Position numbers and translations under genes: made by a program. From Euptelea pleiosperma (lineage: Eukaryota; Streptophyta; Magnoliopsida; Ranunculales; Eupteleaceae), in assembly GCA_035048495.1 (NCBI GenBank), contig CM068544.1:44231893-44295892 (forward strand): 64,000 bases of DNA, given 5' to 3'. Numbering within the stretch: position 1 is the first letter of the stretch; each line of letters starts with the position of its first letter. Shown here one piece after another: positions 1 to 12,163 of the stretch. Below the pieces are notes generated by a model that had not been told where the DNA came from, ran no database searches, and saw only the letters and a list, made by a program, of their open reading frames with translations.

Positions 1-364
1 TAACATTAAGTGTTTCATCGCCATGGGTTCAGCTCCAACTATCTACGCTCATTGTTGACCATTAGAATCATCGGGTGCTTTTACTAGCCGCTGCAACCAC
101 CATTCAACGTCTGCCATCAACCCTGCAACCGCCCTTCACCGTTGCTGAAATTTCAACCATCGTTTGTCGCCGCTACAAGTTTGCCGTCCATAGCACCTTG
201 ATCTTTGTCTCTTTCTTCTAGGGTTTCAAGTAAAAAAACTCCTTTTCTTGTTCTTTTTGTTGGGAAAAAAGCAACTAGGAAAAAAAAAAGAAAAAGAAAA
301 AGAAAAAGAGAGAAAATAGAGAGGCGAAAGGGTTTTGTAGCAGCAGAAAGAAATCGAAGAGAAG
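1..364. other. No gene recognised; region before the ubiquitin pseudogene
   Basis: I see no coding signal here. A run of A-rich AAAAAG repeats lies near 275-315. The bases just before 365 could be the copied 5' UTR of the ubiquitin-L40 transcript, but no boundary is visible. If the SRRM1-like gene to the right is intact, this is intron sequence. Confidence 0.3.
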
Positions 365-706
365 ATGCAGATCTTCGTTAAATCCCTAAGGTCCCTTACA
401 TAAAAGACCATAACCCTCGAGGTCGAATTGAGCAACACCATTGAAATGTCGAAGCCAAGGTCCAGGACAAGGAAGGGATTCTGCCAGACCAGCAGCGACT
501 GATCTTCATGGGGAAACAGCTCGAATATGGCTGTACTCTCACAGACTACCATATACAGAAGGAATCGACGCTGCATGTTGTTCTGAGGCTTCGTGGTGGG
601 ATTATCGAGTAATCTTTGATGGCATTGGCCAGAAAGTATAACCAGGACAAGATGATCCACCGCAAATGTTATGCATGCCTCCATCCTCATGCTGCTAACT
701 GCAAAA
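365..706 (+). pseudogene. Ubiquitin-60S ribosomal protein L40 fusion pseudogene (processed-type, 3' truncated)
   Basis: The sequence opens with MQIFVK, followed by matches to TITLEVE, the QDKEGI and QQRLIF segments, [13 protein letters not shown] and VLRLRGG. After these comes [13 protein letters not shown], the start of the L40 tail. This is the ubiquitin-extension protein whose normal role is to deliver ubiquitin and ribosomal protein L40. It is broken: there is an in-frame TAA near 401 inside ubiquitin, an insertion replaces the residues after position 8, a one-base shift follows near 440, and another stop comes just after the RGG junction. L40 similarity ends at NCKK near 706, so the zinc-ribbon end is missing. 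No intron interrupts it, which suggests a retrocopy. No poly(A) tail remains. Other-frame readings across it are not genes. Confidence 0.85.
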
Positions 707-1056
707 AGCTATTTTTCTCACTGGAGTTCTTGTCTGTCTTCTTCCAACGTGTTTTCCGGCGTCCATTGATCATTGGCCTTGCTTTGGAGAGAAATTTTAG
801 GTTAGGGTTTCAGAAAAAAAACCCTTTTGTTACCTTCGTTCGGTGAAGAAGACAACACTTTTTTGGGCTTAAGAGGATGTATCAGGCGTAGCTTGCTGTT
901 TGTGTGGGCTTAAGTGAGCCAAACATCCACTCACACTAAACCAGTCTATCCTCACCCCATCCATTTACACACGTGACCGTGACTGGCTTGGATACTCTTA
1001 TTTCTATGTGTTGTGGGACTATGGTGCCAAATATATGTTTCTTTCCCATTGTTTCT
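707..1056. other. No gene recognised
   Basis: Nothing coding is recognised between the ubiquitin-L40 relic and the tandem duplication. It is probably intronic to the SRRM1-like gene if that gene continues upstream. Confidence 0.25.
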
Positions 1057-1340
1057 GGTATATTTGGTAGATGATGTCATTGTGTTATCGGCCATCATTC
1101 TAACTTCAGGACTCTCAATGTATTGGTTTTCAATTGTTGACAACAACTTAATTATTTCTTCAGGAATTCTTTATCAGGTTTTCAATTGGGTTATTTCTTC
1201 AGGAATTCTGGTATATTTAGTAGATGATGTCATTGTGTTATCGGCCATCATTCTAACTTCAGGAATCTCAATGTATTGGTTTTCAATTGTTGACTACAAC
1301 TGAGTTATTTCTTCAGGAATTCTTTATCAGGTTTTTTTCT
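1057..1340. repeat. Tandem duplication, period 153 bp, about 1.9 copies
   Basis: Copy 1 starts at 1057 and copy 2 at 1210. Both carry the segment with GATGATGTCATTGTG and TCAATGTATTGGTTTTC, with few substitutions. The open frame across it is a by-product of the duplication. From 1341 to 1995 I see only AT-rich intron-like sequence ending in a pyrimidine tract and TTTTGCAG before the first recognisable exon. Confidence 0.8.
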
Positions 1341-1995
1341 CTTAAATTTAATTATAGTCAAGTGATGAGTAAATATAGCTTGTATACTCTCTGTTCTCTT
1401 CTTTGGTGGCAAAATGACATTCTTGGTGGGTTCATGCTTATATTGAGTTCTTATGGCTTTTGAAACTTGTATGTGGTTGGTTTGTCCCAGACTCTGTGCT
1501 CTTTGTTTTGTCATGTAAAACAATGGGCTGTTTTAATGGGTAGTGAACAATGTTTTTAATGGTCAATTTTTGTATTAGGGTTCTTTTAATTTTTTTAATT
1601 CCTGCAACCCTTAAAAGCGTTACCTTGATATTTCTGTTATGTAGTCTCCAATTGATAGATCAAGCTTTCCGTTGTTTTCCTTTTGGTGTGCCTTCTTTCA
1701 CTATCATATATTTGAGGTTGCTGCATGGATTTCTTTTTGGTTCACTTTGCTCGTCGAGTTATCAGTAGTTCTAATACTTTTTGTTTCAGCATGTAGGAGT
1801 TTTTCATCATTGATTTTGTAAGCATTTGCTTTTTCCATTGCTGTTGTAAGGTAAAGGTCGGGTTGGGGTTTGCTTGGTTCCAAAGTTGAGATGGGGAGCA
1901 GACATGTTTAATATGATATCTTAATCAGATGTATCTTTTTGTATATCTCAAAGTTCTGAAACATTGAACGTTTTCTGTTTCTTTTTCTTTTGCAG

Positions 1996-4900
1996 GCTTT
2001 CTAGATCTCCACATGTAGCTGACCGTTCCCCTTCATCTCATCGGTACATCTTTCTTCTGTGTAATTATGTACCAACATGTCACCTTCAGTTTTTTTTTGG
2101 CCTTGTAGGCATGTATTGACATAGATACACATGTCAACATGTCTCGTCCAACATCCTGACACGTACGACAGTGTCTTCCTTTATTTTAATGTTTTGTATA
2201 AAAAAATTATTTCTAAAAGAAGGTTGGTGTGTTCTATTCTCCATACACTACTTTATTAAGTTGTTAAATGTAACTATAGTTAGTTTGATTATCTTCACTC
2301 TTATAAATCTATTTATATATTTATGTTATTGAATAGCTCTATGGTGTATGGAAATGTTTTGGTGTACTTCCATATATTTCTTTCCTTATTTTTAGTTAAT
2401 TTCATATTTAAATATCTCTAAAACATTATATTATAACACGTATACGGAGTGTCTGCATTTTGGGCATGTCAAAGGCGTCGTGTTAGATACCAACATGTGT
2501 GTCTGAGTATTTGTTACATATTCTAGATTTAGTATATTTCTTTTTTATCAAGTCACTTGACTTGTATCAGGAATGCTGTGAATATGTACATTTACAATCC
2601 TTTGCGTTTTACCTGCAGAAGCACCCACTCTAGGTCGATCAGTAGGTCATTTTCCAATTCCAGGAGCTATTCAAAGTATGCTTCTTATCTCTCAGCAATG
2701 AAATTTGATTGAATTTTTTAATCATTCAGTTCAGTTTTCCTTGATTGAATGATTTGATATTTTTATTAGCTTCTTCAGTGCCATGCTGCCTGCACAGAAT
2801 GAATTAGAGTGTCTGTCATCTAATTCCTTGTGTTGATTCTTGAGTTTTTGATTTGCGCAATTGTTTTAATTTATTCAAGATGCACCTATTTCAGTGGCAG
2901 GCATGAATCAAGGAGCATATCTAGATCACCTCAACAACGAGGGCGCTCCAGTTCCCCTGAGAGGCGGTACCGTTCTCCACGAAAACGTACAATATCTCCT
3001 CGTCGTAGACATTCACCACGGAGACCTCGGTCTCCTTTAAGACGGAGATCACCTCATTCAAAACGCAGATCACCATCTCCTGTGAGACGTAGATCACTCT
3101 CTCCTCGACGACGCAGATCTATCTCTCCTTTGCGACGTAGATCACCTTCTCCTGCGCGACGTCGATCTCCACCTCCCATGCGCCGAAGATCTCCGTCACC
3201 TCCACGTCGTAGGTCTCCTTCCCCTGTTCGGCAAAGGTCCCCCATTCCTGTCCGCAGGAGATCACCAACTCCTCCTTGGCGTAGGTCCGTTTCTCCTCCT
3301 CTTAGGCGGAGGTCTCCATCCCCACCTAGGCGTAGGTCCCCTTCTCCAGTGAGGAGGAGATCACCTTTTCCTAGATCCCCCAAACGCTGGAGGAGGTCAC
3401 CTCTACGATCTCCTAGACGAATAAATAGGTACTTTGACATATAATCTGTCCTATTCATTTGTTTTTTTTTCTTCTGTTGGCCTGTGTTTTTATTGGATTG
3501 CATATGTGCAGGAGTCGTAGTCCTTATAGAAGTCGCAGTCCTGCATATCGAAGCCGTAGGAGCCTGAGTAGGGATCATGATTTCCGCACTAATGGTGTGG
3601 AATCTAGAAGACACCGTGATGATTATGCCTCTCAAAGGTAGCTCCTGATGCAGTTCCGTAATAGATATCTGTTTTCTGTTGACCTAATTTGTTTTGGTCT
3701 TTAGATTGTAGCTTCGCGTAAGATGTCTTTTACCATCTTGCATGAATTCTCTGTACAGAATCCGTGGAAAAAGGTCTCCTGTTCGTCATGCTTCTCAGAA
3801 AGAGGAGGTAGAACGCTCTGATCAGGGACGCAAGGGACCAGACTCTTTGTCACGCCAAATACCAATTTCTTTGAGGTCTCCACAGCGGGATCCAAGGGAT
3901 CGAAGCAATGCACGTCAAAAAAGGCCTGTTTTGTCCCCTTCACCAGAAAAATATCCCAGTCAATCGGAATCTTCACCACAGACAGGGAAAATGAGTCCTG
4001 GTGAAGATAGGAGGTCTGTATTGTAGTGGTGATTGCTATTTTATAATTTCAATAATGGCCATTCTTGCTTAGAAGTTTGTATATTTACATTTTCTGTAAC
4101 TTTTAAAGGAAGCCCAGCCCATTGGAGAGTCCTATCAGGCAAACACGAGAACGGGTAATTCATGCTGACAGTGCAATTCTTGCGAGGCGAAAAAGTGAAC
4201 GAATAACTCGTCACAGTCCAGAAACAAGTACAGAGGAGGAGGAAATTAGTCATACCAGGTTGGATTGACTGTGATTAACTCTTGAACTTTTGAGCTGTTG
4301 ATCATCGTGCTGCATGTTTAATGGTTTTATGTTCTTGATGTTGGGCTTCTATGATTTAGGGAGGATGAGGGTCGTAGAACTGATTCTTCAGGAAAAAGAA
4401 TTATGCGTTCAACCTCAATTGTTGATCGGAAAATTTTTCGTGCAAAGGACTTTCATCAAGAAGAGTATTCTCCTGAAAAGTTAGCTCGCCGTCGGTCTGC
4501 TGAAGCTTGGGGTCGTCAAGACGATATAGTGTTGAGAAAGAAAGACCAGGACAGGAGGTGTAGATTGCTTATTTTTCTTCTGCTTATATCAATACATATG
4601 TTAGAATAAAAGACGTATTTATAGCGTGTGTGTCTCTATATGTGTATATATTATGTGTATAATCTGTAGGTGAATTGACACCAGACTTCTTTGGCAGTGA
4701 GAAGGCTTCTCTGAGGATTGATCGTCCAGAAGCCCTATTCAGCAGTCATCCCATATGTTAGAAGATGTAGAGTATGGGCCTGGCAGGATAGAGGGAGAAA
4801 GCTTTGGCCGTGATGAGCGCCCATCTGCTAACCAACTTGAAAGTGATTCTCCTTACTCCAGTGAAAGGTTACAGAAATCACAGTCAAGAGGTTACAAAGC

Positions 4901-5468
4901 AGATGAGAAGAAACGCTCCTGTACAAGCAATGTTGAACACAGTGGGCAAGGTCTCAAAACAGAATCTGTGCAGAAACCGACCAAAAAGGCTGAGCAGAAT
5001 ATTAGGACCAGTGCCTTTGGTTCTGATTCTGAGGAAAATGAGAAGTACAGATCTGAGGACATGAAAAAGAGGAAGCACAAGAAGTTGGGGAAGCATGAAA
5101 TGGCTTTGGATGATGACGCCAGTTGTGATTCTGAAATAGATGAGAGGAAGGATGCCAAGAGAAGAAAGAAGGAAGAGAAGAGGTTGCGAAAAGAGGAGAG
5201 GCGCCGGCGGCGTGAGGAGCGGCATCGTAGAAGGGAAGAACGGCGTGCAAGCAAGCTGAAAGCTAAGTCAATGGACACAGTGACACCACCTTCAGATTTT
5301 GAAAAAAATCGGAACGATGCTGATGATTCAGATGGTGATGTTGCTGCAAGGAGGGAGTCTAATCCGAGTGACACTGAAGAAACAGAGTCCGAGCAAAAAA
5401 AACTTGAGATTGAGTTGCGAAAGAAGGCTCTTGAATCACTTAGAGCAAAGAAGGCTATCAATCCTTAA
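1996..5468 (+). CDS. SRRM1-like (SRm160-type) serine/arginine-rich splicing coactivator, 3' part of gene
   Basis: Plant SRRM1/PWI-domain proteins act in the nucleus as splicing coactivators. The N-terminal PWI domain is not in the window, so the gene is 5' partial. Exons I can join in frame are 1996-2043, 2619-2675, 2895 (or 2901)-3428, 3512-3637, 3759-4013, 4109-4258, 4360-4557 and 4730-5468. Every intron is GT-AG and phase 2, mostly splitting an Arg codon as AG|G, which is the regular pattern of an RS-domain gene. The 2895-3428 exon encodes dozens of RRRSPSP-type repeats. The last exon encodes acidic and Lys/Arg-rich sequence with a long charged helix (KKEEKRLRKEERRRRREE) and ends KKALESLRAKKAINP, which fits the conserved C-terminus of plant SRRM1-like proteins as I remember it. 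Minus-strand open frames here are shadows of the repeats. The start of the last exon is the least certain junction. Confidence 0.85.
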
Positions 5469-7250
5469 ATTTGTGCTTGTCACCTCGGAACATTTTAGTT
5501 CTTTTTGTTCTTTGTGTTGATCAGTATCTTTTAACGTTTACTAAGCAATTTTATATTTTCCTAGAAATGGAACACTTGTGTTTGTCTTCCCTTATGGTAG
5601 CATGGCTGTTTAATGTAGTCTGTGTTTACTGCTGGCAGATAGATGAGGATTTCCTGAGCTATTGTCTGATGTGCAGTTACAGACCTTGCTGCTAGATTTT
5701 CTGGTAATATTTGTCATCCCTTTGTTGGGAATTTGATTTTATTCTTTTGTAGGAGTTGTTCTTAACTGCGTGGATATGAGAACATCTTATCGCCCTGACT
5801 GATTTTTAGTACATATAATCGGTAACTGATGTCAATCATTAACACTGTGATGTGTACTTAAGTAGTGAAGTTGCCAGTAAAAACACTAATCTGGTTTACG
5901 GGGGGTGTACTTGAATCGAATCTTGTTTCTTAAATATAAACATAAACCCTAAAGGTCTTGGAAATTTTGTTTAATCTGAATTTGATACTAAATCAGCTTT
6001 GTGGTTTGTTGATAGATGAGAATACTGTCTCCTAGATGACTTGGTTGAGCAGGCCTTGTGCAGAACCACTTATTGTACGTCAAATCAGGTGAAATGTCAT
6101 ACATGCTTTGTGGGCTTTTTAGAAGGAAGGGTCCAGTGTCTCTATATGCCAAAACCTGTGTGTAAATAGTTGAGTTATATTATGTTGTATTTCTGTTTAA
6201 CCTGTGTATGGTTGGCAGCTTGACAGTTGTTCCCGGGACTTTATTTTAATATTCACCAAGGTGATATAGGCTTCCGACTCATCCTATCTTGATGTTGATG
6301 TCGATGTCAGCTGTTATATCTCTGTGGAGGTCATCACCATGTATGTATATGTGCCGATAGAATCTGTATTAAGTATATATGAATCTATTTTTTCCATGCA
6401 ATTTGAAGTTGATAATGTTGGCACTTGTCTTGAATATTTTTTCTTTTTCGTTTGCTAATGGAATGGCCTTTCCTGCATCATGTAATCCTCCCTAAGCATG
6501 GCCTCTTAAAAAATCCAATCTGGAAAAGCTTCATTAATTTCATATTTGTTACAGCCATGTAGATTTACTTTTTTTTTAGTAGAGAACGTACAGCTTGGCA
6601 AAGTTTACTTATCCTAATATTTTTTGAATATGTTGTTTATGTTGTGATTAAATGTAATCAGAAATGAGACATGGTATGCTGGTGATTATAATTGATATAG
6701 GGGTGTTTGGCTTTATGGTTAGGTCTACACTTGTCACACCTAATCCTGTACACGGACTTAAACATGCTGTTTGGATGCAGCTAGTTGAAGAATATGGTTC
6801 ACACTTTTCATGCATTTTATTTTTTGTTGTTCAACTTCAACTTCCGTAAAAGGCAGATCTCCCTCAGCTCAGTATGGTATTGATTCCAACAAATGGTAGG
6901 ACATGAAATACCCTGCAGCCCAATACACCCATAAACTTGATGGCTTGGGAGATCTTTTCGTAATATCTTTATGTTCTTTTTAGGTTTGTTTGATTATGTT
7001 TGTAACAAAATTATTGAATGTCTTATATCCAATAACACGTCTTTGGGAAGTTCATTTACATAAGAGGTAAAATACAAAAGTGTGTAAACTATAAAAATGA
7101 CTCATCAAATAGTTAAGTGAAGTTGCGAGTTGTTATAGGAGTGTTGTTTGGTTATTTGGCCAGCGCTCCGCTTCTGTTAGACCTGTGGGCCCTTTGATAT
7201 ACGTTGTTTCACAATTCTCTAACAGCTTAAGCTTTTAGAGTAAAGGGGTT
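5469..7250. other. 3' UTR and intergenic sequence; no gene recognised
   Basis: The sequence just after the stop at 5468 is AT-rich with T-runs and is probably 3' UTR. A CTGCTGGCAG acceptor-like site near 5638 could mark a 3' UTR intron. I recognise no second gene or transposon up to 7250. Confidence 0.3.
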
Positions 7251-7254
7251 GTCA

Positions 7255-7395
7255 ACATGGTATCAGAGCTGGAGGACTTATTAAGTTGCGGGTTTGAGTC
7301 CTCGGCAAAGTGCTGAGTGAAGGTGACTACAGGTAAGCGCCACTGACAGGTGTCGCTTAACTCTAATTGCCAAAACGCCATGGATCAAAAACCAA
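7255..7395 (+). repeat. Retroelement relic with a TGGTATCAGAGC primer-binding-site-like sequence
   Basis: TGGTATCAGAGC at about 7258-7269 is the standard plant LTR-retrotransposon primer-binding site, complementary to initiator tRNA-Met. About 24 bases later GGGTTTGAGTCC resembles a tRNA B box. The spacing and combination could also come from a tRNA-related SINE. No LTR or coding sequence surrounds it. Confidence 0.35.
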
Positions 7396-7513
7396 CGGGG
7401 TTCCTCTTTTTTAGGTCAATAGCTAAAAATTGAGCTCCATTCACTGTTAAATCCAAGATTAAAAAGTAATGTCAGTCGAATTAAAGCTTTTTATTTAAGT
7501 TGTATGTGTCCTG

Positions 7514-8307
7514 CAAACATCGTAGTCAAGGCGTGCGTCTCAAACTAGGCCCCAAACGCATCAGGCACGCGCTTCACTAAAATACATATTTTTTTTTGTA
7601 AAAATTATGTACATTGGCCTATTATATTAAACATCGGTATGATAGGAGAGATACAATTGAATCTATCTCTTTGAAAGACATTGATAAAAAATGAATGGCT
7701 ACTTGGGGAGATGGAAACAAAAGGTGGAGAAACAGAAGATGAATTGGTGTTTGAGGATGATAGCTTGACATGGAGTGTTGTTGCGAGAGCTGCTGGAATT
7801 GGTGAATGAACATCAAATAGGTAGAAGATGAATTGGTGTTTGAGGATGATAGCTTGACATGGAGTGTTGTTGTGAGAGCTGCTGGAGTTGGTGAATCAAC
7901 ATCAAATACTACATCACAATCAAGGTCAAGAGTAAGGGAAATGACTTCAATAAGGGAGCCGGAAGAGGAAGATCCCTATTCAGAAGAGACAGAAGAAGAA
8001 GAATATATTGAGGAGGCTAACACATCCGATAATGATGGGGATGAAGCTTGATTATATTTTAGATGATGACGATGTTAATTAGAACTGATTGTGGATTATT
8101 TGAGATTTTGAACATTTGCCATCTTTTATGTTTTAGGGCCTAATGATTTACCTATTTTGTTATTTTATGATATTTTTTTAAAATTTTGTTTTGAAATTTT
8201 TATATTTAATTTTTAATATCGCGCGTCGCTATAGTCATGCGCGTGCCTCGCCTTGTGCGTCAGGCGCCAGAGGTCCTAGCGCCTTAAGCCCTTAACTACC
8301 TTGGTTG
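7514..8307 (+). mobile_element. Degenerate hAT-like DNA transposon relic
   Basis: The ends form an imperfect inverted repeat. The left 18 bases from 7514 and the reverse complement of the right 18 bases ending at 8307 agree at 14 positions, and similarity continues into GGCGC-rich subterminal sequence on both sides. Inside is a hAT-transposase-like C-terminal fragment. No 8-bp target duplication is visible, so the boundaries are approximate. Confidence 0.5.
7735..8051 (+). pseudogene. C-terminal fragment of a hAT-family transposase-like protein
   Basis: The frame at 7833-8051 encodes a DDSLTWSVVVRAAGVGEST-type segment followed by an acidic tail rich in Glu and Asp, which resembles the extreme C-terminus of plant hAT dimerisation-domain proteins. 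The beginning is duplicated: the block starting at 7735 repeats at 7824 with an 89-bp offset. The first copy has a stop after GIGE and the second stays open. No catalytic region is present, so this is a relic. Confidence 0.5.
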
Positions 8308-8639
8308 TAAAACCTTTGAGACAACCCTACTTTGTAGGAAAATGTTTGTAGGCAAATATTTGACAATCAAATGTGATGTGGCTGTAGGTGGGTGGTCTCG
8401 GTTTAGTGGCGACTTGACTTTTTGGCTGGAACGTGCATATATTTGGCTACGCTTTCATGTTTAAGGTTGGTAGCACACTGGAGGCGTATGATGTGACAGA
8501 GCTTCACAAGCGAACGTGGGTTTGCTTTGCTACAGAATGGTATTGAGCTAAGCGGTTGGGTATAGATCGTCGGGTGTAGTAGTTGGTATCAGTGACAAGT
8601 GCTATTTCCAGAGTATGGGGCATAATGCAGAGGGTATGT

Positions 8640-9252
8640 TTTGGTTAAGCTTACGAGGAGGGAGGATCGAGTTACAAATTGAAACCTCAATTCTTAGTTG
8701 GATATTGGAACCGATAGTTTTCCGTTTTGATTTTGGGTAGCCCCCTAGGAATCGCACGGAAACCAAATCGATTTGGGACTAGAAACTGGACATAAATCAA
8801 AATCGAACCGAATTGGGTTCAATTAAGGTATCGGGGCCCATAATCAAATCATAATCGATATGACTGAAAATCGATTTTCAAAAAATGATTCCCCCCTCCA
8901 ATGGTCATGTGACAATTGAGGAGGGGTATTTTTTTTATAAATAGGGGTATTCCCCCCTAAAAAAGACCGTAAAAACTCCTCCCTCTCATCAAGCTTAAGC
9001 TCTAAAATACAATTTTTTTTACATTTTTCTATTGTTTTTTTAATATTTCGTGTAATATTACCAGAAAATTGAAATGAACCAGAAACAGACCTGAAAAAAC
9101 TTGAAATTTTGGGTCTCGGTTCGGTTTCTAGTAGGGACCTTTTATTCTCCGGGTATCCAAACCCCAAATTGAGCAAATTTGGGTTGATTTTACTCAAAAA
9201 TTGAAAAAAACCTGAATTTCTAGTTCGGTTCGGGCCTGATTGCCACCCTACC
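8640..9252. mobile_element. Possible non-autonomous hAT-like element (CGGTTCGG-rich)
   Basis: The right end reads GGTTCGGGCCTGATTGCCACCCT at about 9221-9248, a terminal type seen in plant hAT-like elements. The interior repeatedly carries GAACCGA, GGTTTC and TCGGTTCGG motifs. The left terminus is not clear and no target duplication was found. The minus-strand open frame at 8844-9197 has no recognisable domain. Confidence 0.3.
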
Positions 9253-9449
9253 TTTGGTGATTTGGTTTGTAAACACAGGTTGATGGACCTTCCTTTAAGT
9301 GGCCAGAAAATTGACTTGGTCCAACAACTAGGATAATGCCATCTTGTGTAGACTTGATAGATTCTTAGTCTCTGGGAGCTGTGAGGAACACTTCCCTTGC
9401 ATGGCCCATTTAGAGGGCGTTTGGGAACGCAAAAAACGTATTTTTTTTT

Positions 9450-12163
9450 TGACTTAATTAAGGCAATAAATTGAAAAGTTGGAAGAGGTTAGCTGAAAAC
9501 AGAAATCTAAGGTTAAGTGGCTGAAAAAGGCGGACAATAACTCGATTCTTTCATCGTATAGCTAATACCAGAAGGATGGTCAACTATATTTCCTCGATTC
9601 AGAATGAGGGGACTCAACTATTAGATGAGGCTTCCATTAGAGCAGGGGTGGTTGAGTATTACTGTAAACTCTACTAAGAACCTCATGCTTTCAGGCCAAC
9701 GCTAGATGGTTTACATTTTGACTCCATCTCGTTGGAGCATAAGGGTTGGTTGGAGAGACCGTTCGAGGAGATTTTAGGGACGATCAAATCTAGAGGGGGA
9801 CAAAGCTTTTGGCCCCGATGAATTTTCCCTCGCATTCTTCAGCTATTTTTGGGTAGTGATTGGCGCAGACTTTATTTGGGTTGTGGCATAGTTCCAGGAG
9901 TAGGCTTACTTGGATTACTATTAAAGGGGTGGCAGAGTTCTAGGAGGAGGCGTACTTGGATTACTATTCCGATAGCACTTCTGTGGCATTGATCCCCAAA
10001 AAAGCAAGAAGTCGAAGACATCTTTGACTTAAGATTGATTAGTTTAGTAATAGTGTACATGATTTTAGTTAAGGCGCTAGCGTCCAGACTGAGAGAGGTG
10101 TTATCGAGTGTCATATCCCCAACTCAAGGAGCCTTTGTTAAGGTGAGACAAATTTTTGGAGTGCTCATCTTTAATGAGGATAGATTCAAGGGAAAACTCT
10201 GGGGAACTGGGGATTGTTTGTAAGTTGGATATGGAGAAAACATACGATCATGTTAATTGGGTGATTCTTGATTATCTCCAAGGGAGATTGGGTTTAGGCG
10301 ATAAGTGGAGGCTTTGGATTAGGAAATGCATAACACTTGTTTTTTTATTTATTCTAGTAAATGGTTCCCTTGCATACATCAGAAGCTTTAGAGGGTTGAG
10401 GCAGGGGGATCCCCTCTCTCCTTTCCATTTATGATAGTTGTGGAGGCTTTGGGTAGGATGGTTGCCAAGGCTGTGGAGGGAGGAGCTCTATTTCATTTTA
10501 AAGTAGGAAATGGGAGTCTTTCTATTTCCCACCTTCAGTTCGTGGACGACACTTATTTTTGGGAGCAACGAGTTCTCAACGCTTATTATTGAGGGGCATG
10601 TTATGCTATTTTGAAGTGATCTCTGGACTCCGAATTAATCTGGCAAAAAGCAAGGTGTTCAGGGTGGGCGAAGTGGAAGATTTGTTGGGATTGGCCAACA
10701 TTTGGGGATGCGGTGTTAGCAGCTTTCCGACCTCTTATCTAAGCCTCCCGTTGGGAGCAAGCTACCGGTCCAATGCATTGTGGGATCCTGTCCTGCAGAG
10801 ATGTGAATGAAAGTTAGCTCCGTGGAAAGCAGCCTACTTATCTAAAGGAGTGTTGATTAAACTTATTGTATCGAGTCTCCCTATTTATTATCCCTCTTTT
10901 CACTATTCCTATGGGGATGGTCAGGAGATTGAAGAGGATGATTAGGGATTTTCTATGGAATGATAATTTGGATTCTACAAAGCTTTCGCTGGTGATTTGG
11001 GATTCCGTGTGTTCTCCAAAGGGTGTGGATGGTTTTGAGTGAAGAATTTGAAGCTTATGAATGAGGCATTGTTGGGAAAATGGTTGTGGTGGTATGAGGA
11101 AAAGCTAGACAGTCTTCAAAGATGTGTTAATAGGGGACAGATATGGGACAACACAGTTGGGTTGGGAAAGCAGGGTGGTTAGATCTCCTAATGGCTGCAA
11201 CGTGTATTATGAGCATCTAATCTAAGTTCTTGCATGTGAAATTCGAAGTGGGTAAAAGGGGATCATGTTAGATTTGGGGAGGACTGTTGGTGTAGCAATA
11301 GTCTGCTTGAAGTTGGATTCGCTATTGCATTTGGTTCATCTGATAAGAAGGGGAGATCGGTAGGAGAGTTCTTGATTGGAAGGTGGATTTGGTTGCTAGC
11401 TTGCTTGGGATGGTCAGTGCCTGCACCCTGGATGCTTGGCCAATGACATTTGGATGTGGTCTCAAAACAAGAAGTGATTTTTCTCTGTTCATTCGCTCTA
11501 TGGAGTTTTGGATCTGAGGCCGCGACCCCCTTTTCCAGCCATTTTTATTTGGGGAGAGAAGGTTCCTTCCAAGGTTGCATTCTTTGTTTGTGTGCAGTCT
11601 TGGGGAGGATTCTTACGACAGACAATTTGATCATAAGGGGGAAGTGCATAGTGGATTATTGATATGTGCAAGGCCAATGGGGAGTCGGTAAATCATCTCC
11701 TTCTCCACTGCGCTATAGCTGGAGAGGTTTCGAGCTCCTTTCTCAATCTCTTCGGTGTGTCTTGGGTGATACCAAGGTCGATCGGAGACGTTTTTAGCGG
11801 GTGGTCAATTCAAGCCTCTTCTCTTTGTGGTATGAGGTTGTGGTGTATTTTCCCCTTTGGTGTGGTGTCTCTGGAAAGAACAGAACCATAGTGTTTCTAG
11901 ATGAGGAGAAATGCAATTCCCATATTATCAGGTGGCAAACGTGACCATAGTCCTTTGGTCCAAGTTATTTAACAAGTGCCGAGGTGTGTTTTTGAGGACT
12001 GTGTGTTTGTAGATGGGAGGCCTTCCTGTATATAGAGGAGACTACATCTAATGTTCTCCTTTGGTCGCCCATTTGTCTCTAGTTCCTTGGATGGTTTTCT
12101 TGACCTCATCTTTTTTACTATCATTCTCCTTGCTGGTTTAATAAAGTAATATTCATAAAAAAA
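9450..12163 (+). mobile_element. 5'-truncated L1-type LINE (non-LTR retrotransposon), decayed
   Basis: The sequence reads as the reverse-transcriptase half of a plant L1-clade LINE in several broken frames. Recognisable blocks in order are WLKKADNNS near 9520, the KLDMEKTYDHVNW block near 10220, the GLRQGDPLSPF block near 10395, LQFVDDT near 10527 (FADD box with A replaced by V), SGLRINLAKS near 10620, and a zf-RVT block CKANGESVNHLLLHC near 11667. Such elements copy themselves through RNA by target-primed reverse transcription. The 3' end has AATAAAGTAATATTCAT and a short A-run ending near 12163. The endonuclease domain is absent, as expected from 5' truncation. Frameshifts and stops make it inactive. 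Confidence 0.85.

Noticed and set aside
3054..3635. Long minus-strand frame opposite the SRRM1 RS exon
   Set aside because: Shadow of the repetitive RS codons; it crosses introns of the plus-strand gene and has no own signals.
10156..10810. Host gene for a reverse transcriptase
   Set aside because: The motifs are those of an L1-type LINE, the frames are broken, and a LINE 3' tail with A-run follows.
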